A stretch of 64,000 bases of DNA from Patagioenas fasciata (GCF_037038585.1 NC_092520.1:121614001-121678000); one strand, 5' to 3'; shown: positions 49,401 through 63,900, numbered from the stretch's first letter. Numbers and translations: made by a program. Notes: a model not told the origin generated them from the letters alone.

Positions 49401-51837
49401 GAGCAGCTGATGAATTTAGAAGAACGACACCAATAGAAAATTGTGACCATAACGCATTTATCTCCAACAGCTGTGTATCAAATGATGCTTAAGTAGTTAA
49501 AGGAAATTTATGTTAATCAACTTATAAAAAACTAGATAGAATCTTATGACTAGTCCCAAACACGTGGAGTTACTGTAGATAAATATTTTTTGATATTATG
49601 TGCCAGAGTGTTTACATTAAACAGTAAAGATATTTGATTCTTAATTACACAGGTTTCTGCTAAATTATTTTAGATCAAAGTGTGGAAAATGACCATGTCA
49701 GCTACTCCTTTAAAATTTAGTTTAACAAAAAATGGCTAAGAATTTCCTTACATACATCATTTTTTTAGTACAACACAACACTCCTCCTGAGTAGGTAATT
49801 GACTTCATTTAATTACAGTTATTCAGAAAAATTAGAGAAGTTTAAATTGAAATATTAACTTTAAAATGCCTTTATAAGAAAGAGTCTGTGTAGATAGATA
49901 GTTTTAATTTTTTCAAAGCCCATGACTTCGTTAGTTTAAAAGCAAAAATCCGAGCCACATCTGTTCCCATACACCCAAATTGTTTAGATGGGACCATATT
50001 TTAAAGCCAGTTCTGAAGGACACCACCCTCATAGGATCTAAATGCAAAAGCATTAGATTAAAAAAATGGATATTTTGAAGTCTGGGTGCGAGAAAACTTA
50101 CACTGACAATGATATATTAATGTGTCAATGGTGAATAAATACAAGAACTTAAAATTTGAACCACCAGCAATCTCATGCATCATTCTCTCTCATTTATTTA
50201 TTTATTCAGGAAAAGATATAAAAGATTCAAATGTCAGAACTATAATGTCAGAACTGTTTATAATGTCAAGTGATGCATGTTGCATACTCTTAGTATATTC
50301 CATTGATCAAATCAGAACCTGGGATAATAATTACAGATGATGGAGCACATTTCTTGTGCAAATGGACACAGATTTGAAGTGAATTTGGAAGAAAAGCATT
50401 TTCATATTGAAGTCTTAATAATTGTTTCATTCAACCTGCACTGATCCATGCACAAATTATTTTGCATGAAGCCGATGTTTCTAACACTAACTAATATTAG
50501 TGTGATTCCTGCAGGGCACTGTCAGCCAAGGAGGACTTCTGATATAATGTAGTAATTTGATAAAACTTCTTGTGGACTCCAGAGAGAATCTGTTCTAACA
50601 GAACTAGAGAGAACTATAATTCTCCCCTTGCAGACAGTTCATGCAGTTCTGTTTTAGCTCGTAGAATTAATCTTGTAACTCATAAAGTAAGACTGAGTTG
50701 CTTTTAGCCTAGTTTCCTAGGAAAATGAGGCATATGTGATCATGCCATTTGTGAATGCCTTTCCTGCACTCCTAACAGCTACCACGTTCAGAGACAACTG
50801 CAACCCAGTTTGAAAGAAGGTAGAACTATCAGACTAAATTGCTGAAAGTTTTCACCCAGGTATCTGGTCAGAACAAAGATACCTAAATTAGTAGTCCCTG
50901 TCAGGGAAAGGCAGGAAGAATTCAGCTGTTAAACAGTCTGTTTGGCAGAAGCCAGCAGTCCCATCAGCAGGAATTAGTCACGATGCCTCTTACCTTTTGT
51001 CTCATGCAGCCATGGCAAAGTGCCTGGTGAAAACAAATTGTTTAGGAAAGGAGAACATACAAGTCAAAGGACACAAATCTCTGGGAAAACAGAGTGCTTA
51101 CAAAATTAGTTGGTTTCAGCTCTTCTTTGAACTTCTAATTTTAATCTACAAAGATAACAAAATTTCATTCCAGTGCTTCTATAAAAGGTTAATTTGAAAG
51201 AACAGTAGCTGAACCACACCAAACCATCAAAGCATTACATTATTTTAATTTTCATATGTAATAAAATAAAGAATGGCAGACAGGTGGTTAAGGAGGATGC
51301 ACATGTCAGGAATATTAAACTGATCGAGATTTTCCCAGAGAACCTACTCCAATTTTAAGAACTTAGAGCAAATGTTAAGTTAATGCAAACCAGGCTTCAT
51401 TCTTAATTGATCCAGACAGAATGCAGTCCTTCCTAGAAGTTCGTGTCCACACTTTGGGTAGTAGATTAAAGAACCTGTACTTAAAAGAAGAAATTTGTTA
51501 ACTGTGTTTTCTAGAAAGGTTGCATTTTGTGATATTTTCATATTTTATTGATTACTCTGAACAGTGTTCATTGAGACCAAGTGAGTTACTTGTACTGCAT
51601 CAAATAACTTTTCTGTTATATGTGGGCAAGGTTTGTGTTCTGTGGCTGCCACAGTCATTAACGAGGGAAATAATAAAGAAAAGGAGAGCTACGGAGTCAA
51701 GAGTGAAAATTGTTACTCCTGGAGCAGGCCACTTGGTATTGCCTGGGCAAACTTGGACAATGTCGAGCTCTCTGAACATATCAAATATTATCTTCCTTGA
51801 ACTGATGACACAGATGCCACATCCATCACTGGATCCT
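40404..51837. other. Long spacer between the LTR and GUCA1C
   Basis: About 11 kb with no recognised gene on either strand; the open frames are short and without known motifs. An AAACAAAAC simple repeat lies near 43146-43170. A 16-bp unit ACTTGTTATTTCAGAC occurs twice in tandem near 48055-48086. Regulatory DNA cannot be excluded. Confidence 0.5.
51544..51549 (-). terminator. GUCA1C: Possible GUCA1C poly(A) signal
   Basis: AATAAA on the minus strand about 290 nt downstream of the GUCA1C stop codon, a normal 3' UTR distance. No experimental end is known here. Confidence 0.4.
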
Positions 51838-51968
51838 TCAGACGCTGTGTCTCCTGCCGCTCTGTATGACCTTGAGTACATTGGAAAGGTCAAAACTTTT
51901 TGTAATCAATTCCATTAGGTCCTCGTCTCTTTCCACACCGTTGATAAATTCTTCTAGAGTGAGCTCCC
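51838..51968 (-). CDS. GUCA1C: GUCA1C last coding exon
   Basis: Acceptor CCTTTTAG. Reads [20 protein letters not shown] then [18 protein letters not shown], ending in TGA at 51838-51840. The family motif SFDLSNVL (human SFDFSNVL) is clear. Confidence 0.96.
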
Positions 51969-54900
51969 CTAAAAGGAAATCAGATACATCTTAGGAGCCA
52001 AGGAACCCAGCAATCACTGTCAGCCCAACACAAGACCACGCATGCTAGATTGAATTCCTCAGGAAGGTTCCCCATTCTTTGCTGATAGGCAAATTTTCTA
52101 ATGTTTTCTCACTTTATACCAGATCCTAGAACTCAGACTTGCTTTTTTTTTTTTTTCCTGTTAAAGAGATCAGACACACCTTTCACGTAAGTCTAAATAT
52201 CTATGGTGAGAGAAATGTGTGAAAAGAGTGCTAATGAAGCCTGTATCAAGGCTGAATTTAGATGTATGGACCGCTTCTCACTGAGTTAACTGGAATTTAT
52301 CCTATAGCTCATTTTAACATAGATTAGGGCATGATTTGCTGAGGATTACAAGGCATACTACCTGTGTTGACAACTAGGATTATTTAGAACCATGATAAGA
52401 TGTAGTAAAAAAATTGGTTAAGTGGTTTGATTGATAAATTCTTCCAAGCAACTGAAATGGTCATCCACAGTGTGACTTTTTAGGCTCATGTCAAAAGCAG
52501 GTTATACCTTGGAAGTTCCAAGACAAATATAAAATCATTTTTACTGTGGAGCAGGAATATGACTAAGCATGGTTCTTCTTTTTTTGCACTCTTCCCTGTC
52601 AGCAAAAGCAAAGGCTTGTCCTAGGTGTGTGTCTACTCACATGTTACACAAGAGTGTACACAATTCTCTGCTTAGAGGTTATTACAGTGATCCTGGGATC
52701 CCTCTGAAAGGGAAAACACAGTTTGCTTTAATAGGAAAAGCTTGATTCTTTCCTCTGAGGATGATTTAAAGCCTGTTAAAATCCCAAAAATGGATGATTT
52801 CTCACTGAAATAAGAAATGACAGAAGGCCAGGCAAAGAGTAGCATAGCTGCATGACTTAGGGCCCCAGTCTGCAGGGGAGCAGCAATTCAAGTTGAGCGC
52901 GCTTCTAGTGAAAGCTTAGCTAAATGACTTTTGGCTATTTTTGGGTTGAAGTATAACAATCCTCAGAGGTTTCTTGTGTTTCAGTTTTTGTTCATGGCAA
53001 CCTTGGAAACTTCATCTGGTGTGAAAAAGGAAAATGATCAGCATTTGAAAAATGTGAAAACCACTTTCTACCCATGGGCAATAAAGGTTGTTTCCTCTTC
53101 AGTCACAGGGGTCCTCACTGCACTGGTGAGCAGGTTCATATACACACTATTCAAGTGGAAAGACATGAGCTGACAGGAGCCCTGGCTCTTAGTCTTCAGA
53201 GAGGGGAGTAAGACTCTCTCCAGGGGCTGGGGTGCAGTGCCCTGATGATGTTCACACCTCCTCTTTCAACCCCAGTGCCCTTAGATAATCAGCCTTGGAG
53301 CAGAGACAGAACAAACCATCTCCATATGCTTGTCTGCATCCTCCTGCTTTGCCATTCATCCTCTTGCTTCCTCCAATCTCTCATATGCCAGGCACTCTTC
53401 CCATCTCCTTCCCGCTGTATTGCCTTTGACTGAGGCCTTTGATTGGATAGGACTCATCAGATGGACACTCTGCATCATTTTCCTGCTCATGCATGTCAGT
53501 GGGTCTGGAATTCCCTCCTCTTGATCCCAAGCTATATATTTCAAAGTACCAGTACTGGTGCGTGAGTATACAAAAACCAGTGCAGTTACACATCGTTACA
53601 CAGACTCACTGTGACCGTGACAGATATCATGAAAATAAATTGCAAAGCTATCAGGAGATTTGTCCTAAGAATTGTTTCCCACAACCATGGGATTACTCCT
53701 TCTATTTTAATGTGAAGGACATTGCAATATTTATTTAATAAGAAGCTACCAGGAGGTAGCATAGTCTAAGCTAAACTTGGCAAATTTGTTCCATTCCTTA
53801 GGTGGAGCTACTCCTGCTGCTTTGCAGCTATTTAAAAAAATAACTATGTAAAGCAGTTTGAAATGGGAGTATTATGAAGATAATTCTGAATAATTAATGT
53901 TCTGGCATTTCACTGCTAAAATGGAAGACACAAAAGTTATTTTTTCAGCTCATGGTCTAATTCAGATAAAATTATTACTTGCCGTAAACATATGGTCAAA
54001 GCAGAGGCCAAAGAATTAATAATGATAGAATTTGCGTTAGATTCCAGAATATGACTACATGTTATTTGAGTCCTTTGGTAATTTGCCTTCACCTAAAAGA
54101 TGGGCAAAGCAGGTGGGGAAAAAATCCTCCACAAGTTATTCACATGCATCACAAGATCACTGTTTAAACTGTGATTATATATTGCAAACAGCTTTTTTAA
54201 AAGTAACCTTAACATAGGAAATAGTGCTAGAAAAATGAACAAAAAAGTGCCCAAAATTCATGGCTGGGATCTAATTTTGCTCTGCAATGCTTTCCTGATA
54301 TTCCTAATTTGTCAATGATTGCAATAATTGATATAAAATGCAATTGCCAGTGGAAAGAGATTCTTCATGATTAGATGTATGAGAGAAGACATTCACATGT
54401 GACAAGTTTTCTGTTAGAAACAACTCTGAAGCAATAAATAACAGTTTTAGTTTCCAAATGCGAGCCAAATTGGCATAGTCTAGCTATTTTGAGAAAAAAC
54501 AGTAGCATGTGTCTTAGCATGTGTTAACAATCAGACTTCAAGGGACATCCAGTGTGCTGTGCAATCTTTAGAACATGCTAGAGCCTGTGCAGTCATGCAT
54601 CTGAATTGATTTTCTTGTACATTTTAGATAGATTAAGCCAACACAAATATACTAAAAAAGTACCTTGATGATTCTTTAGTTTTGCTGTGCAACCGGAGCA
54701 CTGGCATTTTAGATGAACAGTACAAGACCTCCATGTTTTAGTCCCTACTGCATGTGACATGTATGTCATCTTAAGAGAGTCAGTTGATATACAGTTTACT
54801 GTGAAGCTGAAGTAATATGGGTAAAGAACAGATTCTGGCTTTCAGTTCGCCTAAACCAGTCAGTTCTTCAGTAGTGTGTTCAACTCCCCTCTTGGTCCCA

Positions 54901-57900
54901 TAATTCCTTATAGGGGAAAATCCCTGCCAAGAAAACCCAAATTCTTACCATCGTTGTTCACATCTATCTTCTGAAATATCATGTTTGTGAACTCTTCGGC
55001 AGACATGTTTGTGTAGCCATTGATAGCCTGGATAGCCTGAAGGCAGAAATGCAGAAAGTTCTTTCAGATGATTTTTCCCATCAAGTTGTGAAAACAATAC
55101 AGTAGGAACTACACTAATTGTGATTCAGCTCTTTAGTTCATCAGCCCTTTCGAAAATCACTAAATAAATAGCTATTTCAAGTAAATCTCCAGTAATGAGG
55201 ATTGGAAATTTAATTAACATAACGCAGCCTGAAGATTACAAACTGATTTACATATCTCTGAAGGTCTTCTGAAACCATGTGGCACTTCTGCTCTTCAGTA
55301 CACTTTAGATTCCACACCAGCATTTTTATCTTGCCCTAGAGAGTTCTCTTATCTTCAGAGAGTGCCCTATGGTCTGTATGATTTAAATATAGTATTATTT
55401 TTCACAGCTGAAAACACATGACGAGAAAGCCTAAGTCATTTTTTGTTAAGACATGTTTAACTCAGTAATCACAAATAAAGTCAGACCAGCAGTCCTGGAG
55501 TCTGGCAGAATTTACTTGTTCTCCAAACAAATTTAGAAAACCAGAAGTCTCCCCTCTACTCCTTCTGTGGCAAAGGGAACCAATGCTTGGAGTAAAGGTA
55601 TACATGAATATTTCTTCAAAATTGTGTCCTATTCACTGAGATAGTAATTTTTGCATTATGGTGATCATTTGGGTTAATAAAATAGGTGCCTATGTGTTAA
55701 GAGCCAGTGATCCAGAAGCAACAAACATATGTTTAGAGAGTTGTACTCAATATCACAATTAGTGAGTGACTGTGAAAATGCATGAATATATATATGTAAA
55801 CACACATGTATAGATGCTCTGTAGTGGCCATACTATAGAATTCGTTTTTCTACACCTGAATTATCTTGAGATGAACTGTGTTGTGTAAGATAGTTTGCTG
55901 TATGTGCCATTTTTTTCCTTTAGTATTCCTGACATTATTTTAGAACTCATTATATTTAAATAAAAGGTAAGTTAAACCTATTTAGCACTGTTGTGGAATT
56001 CATGACGACCACTGTGTTTATTTTACTTTGCACAAACGAATTCAGAAAGGCAGGAAGAACTTTACAAAAATAGGTACATAGACTAGTTTGTGTTACTAAT
56101 TCATACTTTAGATACTTCTAGTGTTTTATATGTCTGGTCCTGGTGCAGTCTTCAGAGGAAGGTTGTACCTCTGCCACAGTTAAATTTGTTGTAGTGCCAA
56201 GAGGGAAGCAGTGGCTCCTGAAGTACTTGAATTGCTGACTACCACAGAATCGCCCTTAAATAATAAAATAACTGCGCTATTAAAAGGCACTGAAAATGTT
56301 TATGATTGTCTGGAAGGAATTTTGATGGTTGATAATGATCTGCTGGTCCAAAGTTTGCATAGCTGTAGGGACAGATGAAGTTTTAATAGGACTTCTGTGA
56401 TTTAAATTAATGTTTCAGATATGACATATATTTTTGGACAAGCCCGTTTTACTGATGCTTAGTTTAAGCAGGGCCCATAAGGGCTGTGAGTGTGTGTTTT
56501 TATTTTTCTTTAGAGCCCACTGATTTTAATCTAGCCTAGATCAAATGGCTTAGGCAGTTTTACATTAAAGTTCTTGTACTCCAAAAGAGAAGATGACACA
56601 CAGAGGTTTAAACTGGTTTTAAAACCAGATATGTTGAAAAAGAAATCTTCACATTAAAAGGATAAATCCCCAAACAAAACACAGTTGCTTCATTGCCTCT
56701 GGGTGAAAAATGATGGAGAATATCTGCAAAAGAAAGAGAGGAAAAAACTGGGAGATGCAGCCTCTCCTTCTGCCTTCAGAAAGCTGCTCTTTAGACAGTT
56801 TAGATGGCTTTATTTGTTTGACCCAGTGGCTCCATGTGGCTCCAGTTCCTTTTAATTTGGGCAGTAGCTTTTGAAAGTCTGTAACAGTGACTAGCCAGGC
56901 ACCAACAGTAATTCAGAATCCAGGAAAAATACATTCCTTGTTTATAATGACATTAAATCCCTGTTTGGATTTTATGCTCCCTGCAGCAAAACCTTGATTG
57001 TAACAAGTCTTGTACATTTAGGGAGCAACATTAAGTCATTCGTATTTGCAAAAACCCTTGTAATATGTTTTGGATGAAGTCAGCTACTGAAGTGCAAAAT
57101 ATTATTTCACTAGAGCAAGTTGAAAAATAAGGAAATAATTTTTAAGAAATAATACTGCTTTGGTTTTATGGGTTTGAAATGGACCCATTTTCTACAAAAT
57201 TTTCTACAATATTTTTTATCCAAATGTCATTGCGTGTTTTAATGATAAAGTTAAATTTTCACAATTGAATTTTAAAATAGGAGTAATGGCATTTGTAGGA
57301 AACAAATCTAAAAGCTTGTAAAAAAATTAAAATATTGGAATATTTTGATGACAGCTATACTGTTTCTTGCACCAAGCTCAGTTTGAGAAGCCAGTTTTCC
57401 ACAACAGACTGACACAAACACTTGTAACCTAGAGTTTTATTCATTATACTGCTTCAGTTCTACCCTGCCTTACAGTATAGTTTATCACAATGAAGTCTCT
57501 ACTGCTTCTACAGGTTTTCATTTTCAGGAAAGCATTGTATCTGTAGAACTGTGGTTAAAGTATAATATTACTTAGATACGTTTACTTCAATAAGCAGGAA
57601 ACTAACAGCAGGAGTATTGCTGGCAGAACAATTCTGGTTTTACAGCTGTACAACATTAGGTAAAGTACAGACAACCCATTTACAACACATGATGAACCAC
57701 TGTTTCAGGGGCAATGCACTGTGTCAAATGTCCTTGTTATTGGTCATAACTTGCTTACCGAGAATATGCTTAATAGTTCCTTTTTGTCAATACATCCGTT
57801 TCCATCAGCATCGTATAGCTTAAAATACCATTTCAATTTTTGGTCAATTTTCCCTCGTATAACCAAATTTATTGCAGCTATGAACTCCAAGAAGTCTATA

Positions 57901-57908
57901 AATCCATC
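51838..57908 (-). CDS. GUCA1C: GUCA1C, guanylate cyclase activating protein 3 (GCAP3), partial: last three coding exons
   Basis: GCAPs are neuronal calcium sensors that switch photoreceptor membrane guanylate cyclase on when calcium falls in light; GCAP3 is mainly a cone protein. Exons 57759-57908, 54949-55036 and 51838-51968 join in frame (phases 0 and 1) to the last 122 codons before TGA. Exon 2 reads [40 protein letters not shown], close to human GCAP3. EF-hand 2 ends at the exon 2 start (DGFIDFLE). EF-hand 3 is [12 protein letters not shown] and EF-hand 4 DVNNDGELTLEE, both with full calcium-binding positions. The C-terminus ([10 protein letters not shown]) is about 20 residues shorter than human. 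The first coding exon, with the N-myristoylation site and EF-hand 1, was not found and is probably beyond position 64000. Confidence 0.94.
54949..55036 (-). CDS. GUCA1C: GUCA1C coding exon 3 (start of EF-hand 4)
   Basis: Acceptor CTGCCTTCAG and donor GATG|GTAAGA. Reads [20 protein letters not shown] then FQKIDVNND, ending inside the EF-hand 4 loop in phase 1. Confidence 0.96.
57759..57908 (-). CDS. GUCA1C: GUCA1C coding exon 2 (EF-hands 2 and 3)
   Basis: Fifty codons between acceptor CTCTCTTAG and donor TTCTCG|GTAAGC, phase 0 at both ends. Carries the end of EF-hand 2 and the whole of EF-hand 3. Confidence 0.96.
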
Positions 57909-60900
57909 CTAAGAGAGAGAAAGGGAAAAGAAAAAACAAACCTCTTTAACAAAATTTGTTTTCTGTTCATTCTGGTAATTTCACAGAAACAGGCCATCAC
58001 ATTCACTATAACACACACTGATTTATAAAGCACCTTAGCACAGAAATCTCCTGTGGTGGTTAAAAAAGATGCACTCAACTGGAAACACTCTAGGACAGGG
58101 TGTTAGCACAGACAGTTTTGTTCCCCCCTGATAGCTGGGGGAAATAGGGGTGGACGGCAAATCTGTTCTGAGCGCTTGTTACTGACATTTTTTGAGGAGA
58201 AAAGAGACAGTTTTGTGGTAGACTTCTGCATTTGAGAAAAGAGTGTCTGGGATAGCTGGTTTGGTATTAATGAGACGTCTACAGCAGAGTTGCTTATATT
58301 CATGTGAGTACTACAGAACTGTGGGTGTTTTCCAGTTCAACAGAGCTGCTCCAGGTGTTATTCGTCTGAGAGATCATGCAGAAGTGTTGTACATGGTAAC
58401 CAGTAACCTGGCATGAAATCCAGATACTGTCTTTTTTCCTTACAAACATCATATCTCTGACTGATATGTTTCGCATGGGAAATGAAGCTTTCAAGTCATA
58501 AACTAGTTTCTAAATAGTGAGGATTGGCTGATGTTCATAGGGAAAGAGCATTTCAGATCGACTTAATGCCATATTTTCTGTATTATTCTCTGAAACTATT
58601 GATGGAAACCTGTTAAGTTTAAGCCACTGCGACAGTTCCTTTGTTTCTATAAAAATGTGATAAGGATGGAAGAAGCAGTTGCTGAATTTGGAGAGTACTT
58701 GCTCCAACTGTTTCTCATCTACACATATGAAGAATTTACTGCTGGTAAACTTAATCTTGTGATCTTTTTGTTGGTCAGAATTCAATCACTTGGAAAGCCT
58801 TGGAAAGGCTGTCATCAGTTTCAGATGGCCTGTGTTTGAGAAGGTTGGATGAGTATCTACTAGGTTTAGCATATTACTAATTTTTATTGTCATATATCAA
58901 CACATGTTTTGCCAGTTGAGGTTCTGCAACCATCAGGCATTAATCTGCCCTTGAGACTATCAGACGAAGAGAAGTCCTGTAAAGATGCAGTGCGACTCAT
59001 GGCCATGCTTGTAGTGCTTGTTTTGATTCCTGCACGAGGGTGTTCGGCAGAGTGGCATCTAAGAGGTAAATCCAATGTTTCAAACACGCTGGATTCAAAG
59101 TACGTGCAGAACTGGTGTGTGCATAACTTGTGCAGACTGACTGTTGCTTCACAGGTGCAGGTTCTGCTGTGTTTGCTGGATTTATTGTAATTGCAATCAC
59201 AGCAAACTCAGCAAAGGCAAAGACACCATTCAACTGCTGTTTGGGATAAAATGAGATTTGGCAGTAACTGCATGTAGTTTTCAAACAAGATTAGACCCAG
59301 TATTAAAAGCAGATGCTTTACTAAAAAATGACAGATCATGTACCACAAACTTTATGCTTCTTTTTGGCACACAGCTTGAATTTCAACTTTGCAATTATTA
59401 TTTCAAGAAGCATCTCATCAAGTATTTTACAGGAGGGCAAGGTTTATTTCGCTGATTACGTTTTCATCATCTGATTCGATAGATCTATTAAGAATGTGGT
59501 TAGATGCATTTCACGTTGCTGCTTTTTTATTGCATTTCGTGCTACTTATTGAAACTACAGATTCATTTTAGGCTTGCTGGATGTCCATGACAAGATTAAT
59601 TTTCTTCTTTCTCCCTTACATTTCACTTTGGATTTAGGAAAATAGTGTTATGTTTGCTTTTTTCCTACATCTTGGTGTCACTGTCATTTCTCAGACAAAA
59701 TGTCAGAAGTTTGGACAATGTAGTAATCAGCTTAATGTGTTTGGGTATGTAATTCTGATCTGGTGGATTGTTTGGCCTGTCCCAAGCAGGAAGGGGCTGA
59801 AGGCCAAGGTCAAAAACTCTCACCTCTGAAAAATACCTGAGAGAAGTTGTAGTTGTCAGGAAAGTCCTGGCCACATTCTGTTGACATACAAAGACCACTG
59901 GCAACATATTAACAGCAACCAGTGCACCAGGAGTAGAAATACTGAGAGTGCAGACATTTATCTACATGATGTTGGATCAGAAGCGTCACAGAAAGGGATG
60001 GATGAGAAATGTGCTGTTTTTCCCTTCTACACCAAACCCCATACATTGTAAGTAGAAAAGAACACATTCATGTGATGCAGAAGGCTATGGAGATGTTCTT
60101 ACACCTGTACAGAGCTTTCTCAGATGCAGAGAAATACCACGCTTTCTACAGTAGCATGTAAGAGCCTCGGAATAATACATTAAATAATGGAAAAAACCCC
60201 ATAACGGTAACCTATGAAGATCGTCCTGTGGTTCTGTGAATGCAACAAATAATACAATAAATGTGTTATGATGCTATTGAAAGAATACTGCTGTGCTGAT
60301 TTACCCATCTGCCACTCTATAACCATTCGCTGTACAAGTATCTAGGTAGGTCCTTATGTGTCTCTGGGCACTGTAGAACTCCACTCTGTGCAGCGCACAC
60401 AGTAAAGCATCTGTTGCTTGTTAAGAAGTCAGTAATTCACAAACAAAGGGCTACCATAAAAATAACAAAATAAATAACCATAAAATGAAAAAAAACACCA
60501 AACAACAACGGAATAAGCAGAGCTGATTACCAGTGGTGGAAGATAGAAGTAATTTGCTTCTGGTGCTTTATTATTCCAAAGGGCAATCTTCTAATATTTT
60601 TACTAAATGGAGTTAATGCTGGTGAAGTCTGCTTATTTGACAGCTCAGGATATGGGACAAATTTGGGTGATCGATGCATTTCTTGTGTGTGAAGGCTTAT
60701 TTATCATGTCTGTGTGGCACTGGCCCTGCCTTCCTCAGTTGCAGCATAATTACATGTGGATACTATGGACATCTGTCTAGTAGGGTAGTGAAGTCCCATT
60801 TCTTTCCCTGCCTGTATGTGCAGAACCAGTGGGGATAAGCCTATAGGGTACCCCTCTGGATATGGTGTAAAATAGAAGGATGAAAATCTCCTAATGTGGT

Positions 60901-63900
60901 TTTGAAAAGTGGGCTGTTGGGACACCAAAAAAAAGGGTTCAGTTCATTTTATACATGCCCCAAAGTCTTCTGGACTTTCTGCTTAGCACAGTAGACTTAA
61001 TAAAACTACATACTTCATTTTTAGTCTCTTAACAGCTTGACCAGATGAACTAGAAGCTTAAGGATGTCATTATGGTTGTGCATGTGTTTGTGCCCTTTGA
61101 GGCTGTGTTTTTTTAACTTGTTTTACTTTCCCTGATGAGTGGTTTTTCTAAGCCGCAGGAACAGTTTGATTCATAAAACAAAGGCAAAGGAAGGCCCCAA
61201 AACTAGAATGAGAATTTGCTGATGATATAAAACTGATACTTACAGCCCTGAAGGCACCACCAGCCCTGACTACCCCTGCCCAGGCCCTATTTCAGTTGTT
61301 CACTAGTTACTGGATCTCCTGAGGAGAAAAGAATTGAATTTTATCTACTTATGAGATGTTTTTGCTTCAGAATGTCAGCCTGTGTGCAGCTGCTGGAGGC
61401 TGTTTGCTTTTGTTGGGTGAGGAGGGGGATGTGTGTCCTGTGAGGGCAAAGTCGGGCAGTGAGGGACCTCAGCATTACACAACAGCAATTAATGCCCCGG
61501 CCCTGGGGCTGTAGGAGGGCATTATCCCTCGGTTCCTAGAATAGCATCACTAATCTTCACAGGTCCTTAAAAACTGTCACAGCTTCAAACTATTCGAATT
61601 CAGATTAAAAATAATTGACTTGTCAGCTGTGAATGGCACAGGAATTCAAGGTTGGGCCACAATGATCTGAACTTGGTGTTTTGGCTGACTGGCTCTCACC
61701 TGAACAAGGTTTCCTGACCATGTTGGTGCAGCACTACTGGGATGGTGAGCCAGCCCTGACCCATGGCACACCATGGCTATGTGTGTGGAAAGGGCAGATT
61801 TCCATCTGTGCAAAACCCTGTGATGAGTGAACTCGGAGTACTGAGGACTCTACTAAGAGTCTATGCACAATAAGCAGTGTCTTGTTTTCACATTTGTTCT
61901 GGGGAAATCTCTGAATTCAACCTGACAACACCAGGAGAATAGCTCAATAGGCTTTATTAGGATTAACAAGTGTGCAAATATAGGCGGTGTAGGTATTTCA
62001 AACCTAGGGCTTAGGCCATTAAGCCCCCTTCCCTCCCCAGTCCCTGTTGTTCAGAATACTACTTAAACCTCGTAAGTCAGAGAGAGGAGGCACAGGTCAA
62101 ACATCAGATTACAATGGCTCAGAATAACTGTGACATTTATAGCTAATCCTATGTGCTTCTCTTTTCTGTGTAGGCCCCATTTCAAATATAGCGCTGCTTT
62201 CTCTGCCCTCAGAAACCTAAAGAAGGATTAATTTTGCTCCATTTGATCTTCACCGATTTCCTTGCTTTTTGCTTCTGACGACTTTCAGCTGTTCCTCAAA
62301 GGTTGCATAGACATTACTGAAGAAATACAAAGTGACTTGTGGTTCTTATATGTTGATGTGTTCCTAAGGTCTGATACTGGAGTTTGGGGCATGGAGAGAG
62401 CTCCAGATCCCCTAGAGCCTGTGGCCAGAATCACCAGTTTCCCAAGTAAACAAAGCTGGCGTTTGTCACAGGATGGGGGGAGATTCTTGGCAAGCGAAGG
62501 CTATTAGATAAGGATGAAGAATGAAGCGGGGAATTAGGAGCTGCAGATCGTTAAGTGGTTTTGTGGCATACTTACTGTTATATAAAGAGACAAGGCTATG
62601 TTGACCAGATTATTACACAACGTTCTGCTTTGCGTGGACAAAGAGGACCTGCGGGATTTGGGGACTTAGAAAATGCCTGGACCTTTGTGTTAGAGGAGTT
62701 GGAAATACAGAGCCAGCTATGTGCCGTGGCTCTCAGGCTGGTAGGCTACCCTGGTAAAACCTGATGAAATCCAAAATGTGAAGATGACAAACTATTTTAT
62801 TTATTTAAAAATAACGACTACTCCCAAGTCCCCACCATCACTCACAATTTTCTTTCAGGATTACTGGAGAAGCAGGAAGACAGGGAAATCATCAAGGTGT
62901 GGGGCTGGGTCCTGTGCTCAGGCTACAGCACAGCACAACAGTGCCCAGGAGGGCTGTACTGGAGAAAACCATGTTCTCAAGGACCTAAGCCTCTGCCATC
63001 ATCTCCTGGATAGTGGGATTCAACTTTCTGTGCCCCTAATTTTGAGCCTCTGCCTGTGCTTTTGGGAGCATCTTTCCCAACTTAAAGCAGTAGTTGAGAG
63101 AAAACTAAAAAATGCAGCCATGACCACATAACACATTTTTCAGCAAATTTCTTGCTGACTATTCAAGAAGAATTTTCTTCTTTGACAAATTCAATAATGT
63201 ATCAGGACAAACCTCCAGGAAACACACATCAAAGACATATGTGGCCAAGATGCTCTATTTAACAGATTGTCTCGGGTGTTCCTAGGTAATGTTACTAGGA
63301 ATTAATGTCTCAAGGCATGTATGTAAGAAGGCTCCTAAAAGTTAAGCACATATACTATCATTCCCTGAACTACTCAGTACTATCAGATAAAGGACTTCAG
63401 GGAAGGAAAAAGTTAATACCCTCTACCTTTTTTACCTAGTAGGCATCTTTTATTTCTGAAAAAAATGGGAGATTATAGAGATTATTGTCATTACATGAAT
63501 TTGCAGCCAAGTTAGTTAAAACAGACCATCTAATTTCTGCTGCATTTTTTCTGCAATTATTATTTCCAAAGCATGGTTCACCAACATCATTGTCACCCAC
63601 AAATGTGTGAATCATGACTGCATAGTTTTGGATGTTTCAAAGTAACACTTAAATAATAAAGGGGAAAAAGAAGAAAATGTAAACCGGGAGTAGCCTCTAA
63701 CTGCTCTATTCATAATTGATCAGGAAATAAGTAGAAAAAAAAATACAGTTGCACTTTAAAAAAAAAAATTACAATTTCTTTAAATAGAAGAAGCAGATTC
63801 CTGAACTGTTTCTCATTAAAATTACTTTCCCCTTTATATACATCATAACTTAACAAGTAGTATTTAAAAGTAATTATGATTAATTGTACAAAGTTAATCT

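Noticed and set aside
52931-53173. Plus-strand 80-codon open frame inside GUCA1C intron 3
   Set aside because: No motif, no splice support, and antisense to GUCA1C.
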